NCBI GenBank assembly: GCA_964396055.1
Contig: CAYNDV010000024.1
Location: 1-43,198 of the forward strand
DNA: 43,198 bases
Direction: 5' to 3'
Source: CAYJPV01 sp964396055
GTDB taxonomy: Bacteria > Acidobacteriota > Vicinamibacteria > Vicinamibacterales > JAKQTR01
The position numbers and the translations under genes were made by a program. Below, piece after piece: positions 23,433 through 31,296 of the stretch (positions are counted from its first letter, which is position 1; every line of letters begins with the position of its first letter). The notes beneath the pieces were generated by a model that saw nothing but the letters and a program-made list of their open reading frames with translations, ran no database searches and was not told where the DNA came from.

Positions 23433-24389
23433 ATGACGACCCGCCCGCGTGCCCTCGTTTCGTCGTTCGGCCCCGAGCGGCTGCTGGGAGGCCACCCGCT
23501 GGCTCCGCTCACCACCTTCGGCATCGGCGGCCCGGCCGACTGGTTGTTGGCCGTCGTCACGGCCGGCGAATTCGTGACCGCCGTGCGCGCGGCGGCTGAG
23601 GATGGCCTGCCCGTGACGGTGCTGGGCGGCGGGTCGAACGTGCTGGTGGCCGACGCCGGCGTGCGCGGCCTGGTGCTGCGCCCCCGGATGACCGCGATCG
23701 ACGTCCTCGAGGCCGGCGCCGTTCGCGCCGATGCCGGGGCGACGATCAACGGGCTGGTGCGCCGGACCATCTTCGAGGGGCTGGGCGGGCTCGAGCCGTG
23801 GGCGGGCACGCCGGGCACGGTGGGCGGCGCCATCTACGGCAACGCCCACTGGGGTGGCCGCAACATCGGCGAGCGGACGCTGGAGGCGCGGCTGCTGGGG
23901 CGGGACGGGGCGCTGCGCGTGGTGCCGGCGGGGGAACTCGGGTTCGGCTACGACATCAGCCGGCTGCAGCACACGGGGGAGTTCCTGGTGTCGGCGACGT
24001 TCCAGCTGGAGGCGGGGCACGACCCGGAACGGCTACGTGAGACTGCGCGGGCGTCGCTCCTGCACCGGAAGCGCACGCAGCCGCTGCGCCTGCCCAGCGC
24101 CGGGTGCATCTTCCAGAACCCCGTGCCGGGGCGCGATACGGTGCCGGACGGCGTGCCGTGGTCGGCCGGTGCGCTCATCGACCGTGCCGGGCTCAAGGGC
24201 CACCGCATCGGCGGCGCCCAGGTCAGCGCCGTGCACGCCAACTTCATCGTGAATGCCGGCGGCGCCACGGCTCGCGACGTCGGCACGCTCATCGACCTGT
24301 GCCGGCGGGCGGTGGACGATCGGTTCGGCGTGCGGTTGCGCGAGGAGATCGTCTATCTCGGCGGGGACGGGTGGAACACGTCCGGCTGA
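23433..24389 (+). CDS. murB: UDP-N-acetylenolpyruvoylglucosamine reductase MurB
   Basis: A 318-residue FAD enzyme that reduces the enolpyruvyl group to give UDP-MurNAc. FAD-binding motifs: LTTFGIGGPADWLL and VLGGGSNVLVADAGVRGLV, then GTPGTVGGAIYGNAHWGG. The C-terminal segment LPSAGCIFQNP places Cys225 near the proton-donor position usually held by Ser, a substitution I recall in some MurB lineages. GAQVSAVHANFIVN and a terminal Glu (LREEIVYLG) complete the fold. It begins a two-gene pair with murA, whose enzyme acts immediately before it, and faces the lolA group divergently. Confidence 0.94.
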   Translation: MTTRPRALVSSFGPERLLGGHPLAPLTTFGIGGPADWLLAVVTAGEFVTAVRAAAEDGLPVTVLGGGSNVLVADAGVRGLVLRPRMTAIDVLEAGAVRADAGATINGLVRRTIFEGLGGLEPWAGTPGTVGGAIYGNAHWGGRNIGERTLEARLLGRDGALRVVPAGELGFGYDISRLQHTGEFLVSATFQLEAGHDPERLRETARASLLHRKRTQPLRLPSAGCIFQNPVPGRDTVPDGVPWSAGALIDRAGLKGHRIGGAQVSAVHANFIVNAGGATARDVGTLIDLCRRAVDDRFGVRLREEIVYLGGDGWNTSG

Positions 24390-24398
24390 AGCCGGACG
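24379..24398 (+). repeat. Small dispersed hairpin (CGTCCGGC-TGAA-GCCGGACG)
   Basis: An 8-bp perfect stem with a TGAA loop overlaps the last codons and stop of murB. In one frame it reads VRLKPDAT, and on the other strand VASGFSRT. I associate these peptides with spurious ORFs in Vicinamibacteria-type genomes, which would make this a dispersed repeat rather than gene-specific DNA. Only this copy is seen in the window. Confidence 0.55.
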
Positions 24399-24422
24399 CC
24401 ACGAAGGACCCGGACCCCGTGC

Positions 24423-24440
24423 GCAGGGCCGCAGCCCTGC
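24423..24440 (+). repeat. Small dispersed hairpin (GCAGGGC-CGCA-GCCCTGC)
   Basis: A 7-bp perfect stem with a four-base loop lies between murB and murA. The stem arms are identical to those of the hairpin at 20541-20558, where only the loop differs (TTCA). It is too weakly followed by T to be a good terminator, and murA continues downstream. Confidence 0.65.
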
Positions 24441-24474
24441 TCGTTGGAATCGTTGCAGCCGTCGGAGTTCTTTC

Positions 24475-25734
24475 ATGTCGACACTCATGATCCGCGGTGG
24501 CAGGCGGCTGGAAGGCCGCGTCACCGTGGAAGGCAACAAGAACGCGGCGCTGCCGTTGCTGGCGGCCTGCCTGCTGACCGACCAGCCCTGTGAACTCACC
24601 AACATGCCGCGGATTCGCGACGTGGAGGTGATGGCCGCGCTGCTGCGCGACGTTGGCGCCCAGGTGCAGGGCGTGGGCACGTCGACGCTGCGCGTGCACG
24701 CCGCGTCGATCAGCCATGCCGCACCGGACCCCGTGCTGGTGGGGAAGCTGCGGGGATCGGTGCTGCTGCTGGGGCCGCTGCTGGCCCGCGCACGACAGGC
24801 CCGGCTGGCGGCGCCCGGGGGCGACTTCCCGACCCGGCGCACGCTGGCCACACACCTGCAGGCGCTGACGGCCATGGGTGCCAGGCTGGCCGACGAGCCG
24901 GGCTACGTGCTCGACGCGCCGGATGGGCTGCGGCCCGTGTCACTCTACCTGGAGGAGGCGTCGGTGACCGGCACCGAGACGGCGCTGCTCGCCGCCGCCG
25001 CAGCGCCCGGCTTCACTGAACTCCGCCACGCGGCGTGCGAGCCGCACGTGGTGGAACTGTGCCGGTTCCTGCAGGCGATCGGCGTCGGGATCGAAGGCGC
25101 CGGATCGTCGACCATCCGCGTACACGGCGGCGGCCCGCTGGGGGGCGCCTCGCACCGCCTGGACGGCGACTACCTCGAGGCCGGCAGCTGGGCCGTGGTC
25201 GCGGCCGTGACGAAGGGGTCGGTGACGGTTTCCGGCGCGCGCCCCGAGGACCTCGAACCGCTGACCGCGGTCCTGCAGCGGATGCAGGTACGCTGCGCCC
25301 AGCGCGATGGGCTGCTCCTGGTCGAGCCCTCGACACCCACGGGCCTCGGCAGGCTGGCGACAGGCCTCTGGCCCGGCTTCCCCAGCGACTTCGTCAGCCT
25401 CGTCGCCGTGCTGGCGACCCAGGCCACCGGCCGGACCTTGATTCACGACTGGATGTACGAGCTGCGGCTCTTCGCCATCGAGCAGCTCAGCGGCATGGGC
25501 GCCGATTTCTTCCTCTGCGATCCCCACCGGATCATCGTCACCGGGCCGTCCCGGCTGCGCGGGCGGATGCTCGACGGACGCGACCTTCGCTCGGGCATGG
25601 CCCTGATCGCCGCGGCGCTGGCCGCGGACGGCGAGAGCGGCGTGCGCCCGCTCGAGACGGTCGAGCGGGGCTACGCCAGGCTGGTCGACAAGCTGCGGGC
25701 CCTCGGCGCCGACGTCGAACACGTGGACGCCTGA
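24475..25734 (+). CDS. murA: UDP-GlcNAc 1-carboxyvinyltransferase MurA (Asp variant)
   Basis: A 419-residue EPSP-synthase-fold enzyme that transfers enolpyruvate from PEP to UDP-GlcNAc, the first committed murein step. Lys22 and Asn23 in VEGNKNAALP and the substrate segment KLRGSVLLLGPLLAR are conserved. The active-site loop reads APGGDFPTRR: the Cys that fosfomycin alkylates (Cys115 in E. coli) is Asp at residue 117 here. MurA enzymes with Asp at that position, as in mycobacteria and chlamydiae, are active and fosfomycin-insensitive. GGAG precedes the ATG at 24475. Two small hairpins separate it from murB. Confidence 0.94.
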   Translation: MSTLMIRGGRRLEGRVTVEGNKNAALPLLAACLLTDQPCELTNMPRIRDVEVMAALLRDVGAQVQGVGTSTLRVHAASISHAAPDPVLVGKLRGSVLLLGPLLARARQARLAAPGGDFPTRRTLATHLQALTAMGARLADEPGYVLDAPDGLRPVSLYLEEASVTGTETALLAAAAAPGFTELRHAACEPHVVELCRFLQAIGVGIEGAGSSTIRVHGGGPLGGASHRLDGDYLEAGSWAVVAAVTKGSVTVSGARPEDLEPLTAVLQRMQVRCAQRDGLLLVEPSTPTGLGRLATGLWPGFPSDFVSLVAVLATQATGRTLIHDWMYELRLFAIEQLSGMGADFFLCDPHRIIVTGPSRLRGRMLDGRDLRSGMALIAAALAADGESGVRPLETVERGYARLVDKLRALGADVEHVDA

Positions 25735-25744
25735 CAGGACTGGC

Positions 25745-26923
25745 TTACTTGAACGCAATGCCGGTCGGATGCCCGCCACCCGGGAGCCCTGGAGTCAGGG
25801 CGAGGATCTGACGGCCCTGCACGAGGTCAACCACCCGGACGCGGTTGGGCTCATTCGTGCCCGTGTCAGTGTCGGTGCTGACGAAAAGGAAGCGGCCCGT
25901 CGGGTCGATGGCGGCGTGGTCGTACCCGAGTGACGGGTACGGTGCCGCGGGATCGTGAAGCATCACCGTGGCGCCAGCCTCCGCGAAACTACCGTCCGGC
26001 GCCACGCTGTACGTCAGTACGCTCTGCGGGATGGGGTCCAGGCCGGGTACGGCCACCGGATGGTTGGCGACCAGGTAGCAGCGGAGCCCGTCTTTCCGGA
26101 ACACTGCGGCCGTGATCTCGTCGACCACGGCAGACGGCTTCGGGATCCAGCTCCCGAACACCACGTTGCCGGGCCCGAGCACGCGCAGAACGGCGCCGGC
26201 GTGAGTGGTGACATCGAAGGCGGTGACCGCGAACAACCGGCCGTTGGGCGCGGTCACGACGTTTGCCGGGTGGATCCCCGAGAGGTCGATCTCCGAGATC
26301 CATTCGAGGGCGCCGGTGGCCGGGTTCATGCGCAAGACACCGGCGCGCGTGCCGGCGTCAATCGTGATGACGGTCTGGCTGTCGCCCGCCACGGCGGCCG
26401 TCTGCAGGTCGTGGCCCGGGAAGGCGAATTCGTTGACGAGCGTGAGGGTCCGCACGTCGATGACGGCCAGCACATCGTGCTGGCCGTGGCCAGCAACCAC
26501 CGCGAACCGCTGGTTGGGCGTGATCGCAATGTCGGCCGGTGAGAACGACAGCTGCACCGACCCGAGCACCGTCGGTGCCGAGGCTGGTGTTGTCCTGACG
26601 AAATACACGCGATCGTTGTCGATGTTGGCGACGAGCGCCGTGAGGCCGTTCTTCGTGAGCGCCACGTCCCCGAGCCGATCGGGCCACGTGCCGAGCTGCT
26701 CGGACAGGTAGGGACCGTAAGTGACGAAGTTGCGGGCGTCGATGACGGCGATGGTGCCCCCCTGGAGCGCCACCACACCCGCCTGGGCCGGCGGCGGAGG
26801 CGTGAAGCCCTTCGGCGCCGGTGTGCCCGGCAGGGCCTGGTCCGGGCCTCCCTGTGCGACGAGACCTGCACCGGCGATCAACACCAGCACCCACGCGACA
26901 GCGGCGAATGGTCTGTGCGTCAC
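25745..26923 (-). CDS. Secreted YVTN-type beta-propeller protein
   Basis: A 392-residue protein with an N-terminal signal peptide (VAWVLVLIAGAGLVAQG) and a Pro-rich mature N-terminus. The rest is repeated blades typical of YVTN/YncE-like seven-bladed propellers: IAVIDARNFVTYGP, LTKNGLTALVANIDNDRVYF, ITPNQRFAVVAGHGQHDVLA, IDPTGRFLFVSTDTDTG. No catalytic residues or haem motifs are recognised, and no lipobox. Such proteins are usually binding or quinoprotein-like scaffolds; the ligand is unknown. It converges on murA with a ten-base gap and starts divergently from the glycosidase-like gene. Confidence 0.82.
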   Translation of the reverse strand: MTHRPFAAVAWVLVLIAGAGLVAQGGPDQALPGTPAPKGFTPPPPAQAGVVALQGGTIAVIDARNFVTYGPYLSEQLGTWPDRLGDVALTKNGLTALVANIDNDRVYFVRTTPASAPTVLGSVQLSFSPADIAITPNQRFAVVAGHGQHDVLAVIDVRTLTLVNEFAFPGHDLQTAAVAGDSQTVITIDAGTRAGVLRMNPATGALEWISEIDLSGIHPANVVTAPNGRLFAVTAFDVTTHAGAVLRVLGPGNVVFGSWIPKPSAVVDEITAAVFRKDGLRCYLVANHPVAVPGLDPIPQSVLTYSVAPDGSFAEAGATVMLHDPAAPYPSLGYDHAAIDPTGRFLFVSTDTDTGTNEPNRVRVVDLVQGRQILALTPGLPGGGHPTGIAFK

Positions 26924-27149
26924 GAAGCCTCCTCGTGCGAAACCGGTTGGGACGGCGCCGGCGGCGTCTGGAGACGACCGGCCGGACGGCGGAGCGGCAT
27001 CCGACTCGAGGGGGCTGTCGTGCAGGGGCGGACGTCAGCCTACGCCCGCGCACGGGCACCGTCAAGGCTGGCTAGGCATCGCGCCTCCCTGGCGCCGCTG
27101 TTGACCGGCGGGTGCAGGGGGAGCGAAGCTGCCTGGAGGAGGCTCCACC

Positions 27150-28448
27150 GTGGCCGATGGTCCACGTTCCCGACTCGCTGCCCTTGTGTGCCGGTACGCG
27201 GCTCTGTTGTGCACCGCGTCGCTGGTCGCGGCAGGCCTGTACCCGGTGTGGTCACCGGCCGTCGATGCCCGGTCAGGCATCCCCGCGGTCCAGGAGGCCG
27301 GGCAGCCGGTGGTGAGAGGGGCCTTGCGCGCCGAGGGCCGGGCATTCGTGTACCCCGACGGCTCGCGGTTCCGCTGGCGCGGCGTGACAGCCTTTGCGTT
27401 GCTCGACCAGGTGGCTCGCGGGCGTGAGTCGGACGCCCGGGCGTTCCTGGACTGGGCTCGCGCGACGGGCTTCACGGTGGTCCGGGTGCTGGCAATGGCG
27501 GACGGGTTGTTCACGCTGCGGCCGGAGCAGGGGCGCGCGGCGTTGCCGCGCCTCCTCGAACTGGTTCGCGAGGCCGACCTCTACGTTGAACTCGTCGCCC
27601 TGTCCGACACGCGCCGCTACCCCCGGCTGGACCTGCGGGAGCACGTCCGGCTCGTCGGTGGCCTGTGCGCGTCGGTCGACCACTGCCTGCTCGAGGTAGC
27701 CAACGAGCCCTGGCATCCCACGCACGTCGCCGACCTCACGCCGGCGCGGCTCGCCGGCCTCGCAGGGGAGATTCCCGGCCGGGTTCTCGTCGCGCTCGGC
27801 GCCGCGGCGACGGATGGGTCGCGTGAGATGGCGCTGGCCCCCGCCGACTACCTGACGGTCCACCGCGCGCGCGGCGGACCGCTGTGGCCGATGGTGGGGC
27901 GGCTGCGCACGCTCGGCCGGCTCTCGGAGGCGACAGGCCTGCCGGTGGTCGACGATGAGCCGGATGGGTTCGGTGAGCGCGAGGATGTCATCCGCGTGGA
28001 CGGCCGGCCCTACCGCCGGCAGGTGCGGGCCGAGCTGGCGTTTGCGACAGGCGCCGTGAGCCGCGTGTTCGACGTGGGAAGCACCTTCCACTGCGAGTCG
28101 TGCCTGACCGCGGTCGTGCCGGGCCCGGTCCAGCAGGCGGCCGCGGCGGCCTTCGTCGAGGGCACGCGCCTCGTGCCGGACGGTGTGGTCCCGGCATTCC
28201 GGCCGGTTGGGGTGCCGGGGGCGCCGGTCGCCGCGTTCAGGGCCGCCGGCGACAAACCCCGCGACGGTGCCGCGGTGGCGGTCTTCAGCGGGCTGACCGA
28301 CGAGGCCTCAGGCCTGGTGGTGCTGCTCGGCGTGCACGGCGAGCCGCGGGTGACGTGGGGGGGCGGCTGGCGTCAGGGCGCGGTGCTGGCGGAGCGCCCG
28401 GGCGTGCGCGTCGTGGCCGCGATCCGGGACCCGTCACGCCGGCCCTGA
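27150..28448 (+). CDS. Secreted glycoside hydrolase-like (clan GH-A) protein
   Basis: A 432-residue protein with a signal or anchor segment at residues 12-34. The core resembles a GH5/GH-A barrel: YPDGSRFRWRGVTAFALLDQ at the N-terminus, WARATGFTVVRVLAMADGLF, LEVANEPWHPT carrying the candidate acid/base Glu186, and LPVVDDEPDGFGE with candidate nucleophile Glu270. This is the expected NEP-type arrangement of the clan, so beta-glycan or related hydrolysis is plausible. A C-terminal beta-rich domain may bind carbohydrate. The GTG at 27150 follows GGAGGAGG. The substrate is unknown, and the assignment rests on motif reading. Confidence 0.65.
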   Translation: MADGPRSRLAALVCRYAALLCTASLVAAGLYPVWSPAVDARSGIPAVQEAGQPVVRGALRAEGRAFVYPDGSRFRWRGVTAFALLDQVARGRESDARAFLDWARATGFTVVRVLAMADGLFTLRPEQGRAALPRLLELVREADLYVELVALSDTRRYPRLDLREHVRLVGGLCASVDHCLLEVANEPWHPTHVADLTPARLAGLAGEIPGRVLVALGAAATDGSREMALAPADYLTVHRARGGPLWPMVGRLRTLGRLSEATGLPVVDDEPDGFGEREDVIRVDGRPYRRQVRAELAFATGAVSRVFDVGSTFHCESCLTAVVPGPVQQAAAAAFVEGTRLVPDGVVPAFRPVGVPGAPVAAFRAAGDKPRDGAAVAVFSGLTDEASGLVVLLGVHGEPRVTWGGGWRQGAVLAERPGVRVVAAIRDPSRRP

Positions 28449-28457
28449 GTGCGCAGC

Positions 28458-31142
28458 CTACCGGCCGAACCAGTAGCTCATCTTGACCATGAAGACGTTG
28501 TCGCCCGGCGCGCGCATCATCCGCGAGATGTCCTGGTTGAACGCAAACCGCCCGTCGCTGGTTTCGTCCTCGCGCTGCTGCGTCCAGACGACGTAGACCG
28601 TCGAGCCCGGCTTGAACTCCCAGCGGAAGACGGTGTTCGCGCGCAGCGAGGTGTAGCTGAAATCCGGGTTCGGGATGAGGAACGGGGTGCCCGTGCCGCC
28701 GGGGCCCGGGCACACCGTGTAGACGCCGTTCGCGGCGTCGAAGCGGATCGTGCCCGCGTCGACGCCGTACTCGGCGAAGTCGTAGGTCCGCGGCTGGAGC
28801 GCCTCCTTGAACGCCGTGTACCGGCCCACCGAGAGCAGCGGTTGCAGGTACATCTGCAGCGACATACGCGGACTGAGGATGAGGTTGAACCGCGTCTCCA
28901 TCCCGAACTCGGTCTGGTCCAGCGCGCCGAACACGTAGCGCCGGCCGTACATCGCGACTGCGTCGGCGTCCGTCACGGCGCGGACGTACTGGGACGCGTT
29001 GCGTTCGCGCCGGAAGGTGGGGCCCACCTCGATGCTGACGGTCGGGAGGGGCCGGAGCGTCAGGTCCGCCTCGATCTCCCCACCCCACGAACCGTCCGGA
29101 CGGGTCTCGTAGGCGCCATCCAGTTCCCAGACGATCGGCTTCCGCTCGTCGCCCTCGAGGCTTGCGGAGAGCGTCGTGAACCCCGGCGACCGCATCATGG
29201 GGCCACCCCGCGTCAGGCGGTCGCTGTACACCCAGCGGCCGGCGTGCGCCCCGACGTGGAACGACCAGTAGTTGCGCAGCCTCGCGTAGAACTGGGCGTA
29301 GTAGCCGTCGCCCATCGGGTCGCCGGCGAAGTTCCACGTGTTCCACTTGGCCAGGAACAGCTGCCGGTCCCGGCTGAACCGGTCGGGCTGCGGTTTGAGG
29401 AACACGAGTGCCGCGTGCCCACCCATCCGGTCGGCGTTCATCATGAACCCGGCGTCGTTGACCTCGAAGCCCGGGCTGACGGCCCAGAACGACGCGTTGG
29501 GCCGGATGCCGCCGTTGTTCTTGTTGAAGTCGCTCTGGAAGCTGAAGCCCGAGAGCGACTCCGCCGCCGGGTCGAACGACACGTGGGTGGCGTCGGGGCG
29601 CTGGTAGTAGCGGGCCGACGACCGCTGCAACCGGGCCATCGCGGCCGGCGACCCGGCCACGCGGCTGCCGGTGAAGCTGCCCGTGACGACGTAGTCGCGC
29701 TTGCCCGTGAGGAACAGGTGCCCGTCGCCGCCAACGACGAACGCGGTGCCGGCCAGCTGGTCCTGCAGCGCGGGATCGGCGAGATTCCGGCTCACCAGCG
29801 TGGTCAGCATGCCGAACCCGGCGCGCTGGCCCACGTCACGCCGCGCACGGGCGGCGAGGTAGTTCGAGAACGGCTCCACCTCGGTCCGGCCTTCCGCCCC
29901 GCGGGTCGAGGTGCGGGCGTACTCGCGCGCGGTGGCGGCGTCGATGAAGTTCACCGTCCAGCCGCGTTGCGTCTTGCCGGTGATCTTCGCCGCGCCGATG
30001 ATCGTCGTGGCGCTCGGCCGATCCACGTACTCCCCGGCCGCCGCGCCCTGGGGCGTCCGGCCGATCCGACGCGAGTAGAACAGCGAGGGGTTGGTCCGGT
30101 TGAAGCCCATATAGCCGCTGGCGCCGTTGCGGCCGAAGTTGTCGAAGGCCTGCGACCCCTCGATGAAAAACGGCCGCCGTTCCTCGTAGAACGTCTCGAA
30201 CACCGACAGGTTGACGACCGCGGGGTCCACTTCGACCTGGCCGAAGTCGGGGTTCACGGTCGCGTCCATCGTCATGTTGCTGGAGAATCCCCACTTCGCA
30301 TCGAACCCGATGCCGGCGGCCCCGGTGCGGCCGTCGTTGAAGGGGTCGCCGGGCTCGGCCGTCCCGCTGATTTCGCTGCGCGCCGTGACATACGGCAGCA
30401 GTTCGAGGTGACGGCGGCTCCGGATGCCGTCGAGGCCGTCCAGTTCGCCGGCCAGCGAGACGAGCCGGCTCTCGTTCTTCGGCACGAGAGCCCACCACGA
30501 TTCTTCGTTCCTGCGCTGCACGACGCGCACGAGGTGGAGGCCCCAGATCTGCCGGTCGCGCGTGGAGAAGCGCAACTGCGAGTACGGAATGCGCATCTCG
30601 GCGATCCAGCCCTGGCCGTCGATGGACACCGCCGCGTCCCAGACGCCGTTCCAGGTCTCGTCATCGCTCGTGTCGTTGTACAGCACGCCATCGCCGAGGG
30701 AACCCGCGGCGGTGACCCAGAACAGCGAGCCGGTCAGCTTGTCGTGGTGCGCGTCGATGCCGATGATGAACCGGTCGGCAATCCCGTCGGTATCGCCGTC
30801 CCTGCGCGTCAGGCGCTTCGCGATCTTGGACGGCTCCGAGTCGAACAGCCGCGCCCCTACGTAGAGCGCGTCGTCGTCGTAGAGGAAGCGGACCTCGGTC
30901 CGCTCGGTGGCGGGCTTGCCCTCGTCCGGGTCCTTCTGGAGGAAATCCCTCGCGGGTGCCGCCTTGGCCCAGTCCGCCTCGTCGAGCCGGCCGTCGACGG
31001 CGATGTGTCCGGCCGTGCGGACCGCGGAGATGCGGGGCGTTGGACGGGCAGCGGCCGCGGCCGGGGCGGGAGCCGTCTGACCGGCGGCTGGCCGCGCCAG
31101 AAACAGGCACGCCGACAGGAAGAGTACGGTTGTCCGGGTCAC
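28458..31142 (-). CDS. DUF5916 protein with CBM9-like N-domain
   Basis: An 894-residue secreted protein. After a signal peptide (VLFLSACLFLARPAAGQ), residues of about 50-220 match a CBM9-type domain: GHIAVDGRLDEADWAKA, VRFLYDDDALYVGARLFDSE and IAEMRIPYSQLRFS. The remainder is DUF5916, rich in alternating beta strands, suggesting an outer-membrane barrel (for example ETFYEERRPFFIEGSQAFDNFG and a final SYWFGR with terminal aromatic/Arg). The GTG at 31142 has GGAGG five bases upstream and avoids an unlikely 14-residue leader. The family occurs widely in Acidobacteriota and Bacteroidota, with no settled function. It converges on the glycosidase-like gene. Confidence 0.88.
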   Translation of the reverse strand: MTRTTVLFLSACLFLARPAAGQTAPAPAAAAARPTPRISAVRTAGHIAVDGRLDEADWAKAAPARDFLQKDPDEGKPATERTEVRFLYDDDALYVGARLFDSEPSKIAKRLTRRDGDTDGIADRFIIGIDAHHDKLTGSLFWVTAAGSLGDGVLYNDTSDDETWNGVWDAAVSIDGQGWIAEMRIPYSQLRFSTRDRQIWGLHLVRVVQRRNEESWWALVPKNESRLVSLAGELDGLDGIRSRRHLELLPYVTARSEISGTAEPGDPFNDGRTGAAGIGFDAKWGFSSNMTMDATVNPDFGQVEVDPAVVNLSVFETFYEERRPFFIEGSQAFDNFGRNGASGYMGFNRTNPSLFYSRRIGRTPQGAAAGEYVDRPSATTIIGAAKITGKTQRGWTVNFIDAATAREYARTSTRGAEGRTEVEPFSNYLAARARRDVGQRAGFGMLTTLVSRNLADPALQDQLAGTAFVVGGDGHLFLTGKRDYVVTGSFTGSRVAGSPAAMARLQRSSARYYQRPDATHVSFDPAAESLSGFSFQSDFNKNNGGIRPNASFWAVSPGFEVNDAGFMMNADRMGGHAALVFLKPQPDRFSRDRQLFLAKWNTWNFAGDPMGDGYYAQFYARLRNYWSFHVGAHAGRWVYSDRLTRGGPMMRSPGFTTLSASLEGDERKPIVWELDGAYETRPDGSWGGEIEADLTLRPLPTVSIEVGPTFRRERNASQYVRAVTDADAVAMYGRRYVFGALDQTEFGMETRFNLILSPRMSLQMYLQPLLSVGRYTAFKEALQPRTYDFAEYGVDAGTIRFDAANGVYTVCPGPGGTGTPFLIPNPDFSYTSLRANTVFRWEFKPGSTVYVVWTQQREDETSDGRFAFNQDISRMMRAPGDNVFMVKMSYWFGR

Positions 31143-31242
31143 CTTGCCTCCAGGCTCATCGCCGGGGTGCGGGGACACACACACCGACTCCCGTCTTTGG
31201 ACGGGATTTCCGGGCGATTAGTTCGGGACTCGAACCGGATGG

Positions 31243-31289
31243 GCGCCTCCGCGGCCGGACGCGGGGCCGCTGCGGCCCCGCGGAGGCGC
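31243..31289 (-). terminator. Strong hairpin downstream of the multihaem cytochrome gene
   Basis: A perfect 12-bp outer stem (31243-31254 with 31278-31289) lies eight bases past the cytochrome stop, with an inner GGCC-GCTGC-GGCC stem. It lacks a T-run, so it may act as a stabilising or Rho-assisted end. Confidence 0.55.
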
Positions 31290-31296
31290 AGCCGCG

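Noticed and set aside
31200..31245. Stretch resembling a tRNA T-arm (GGTTCGAGTCCCGAAC on the minus strand)
   Set aside because: No acceptor, D-arm or anticodon arm can be built around it, so it is neither a tRNA nor a supported attachment site. It also shares a ten-base match (GATTTCCGGG) with the nagZ leader repeat, too short to use.
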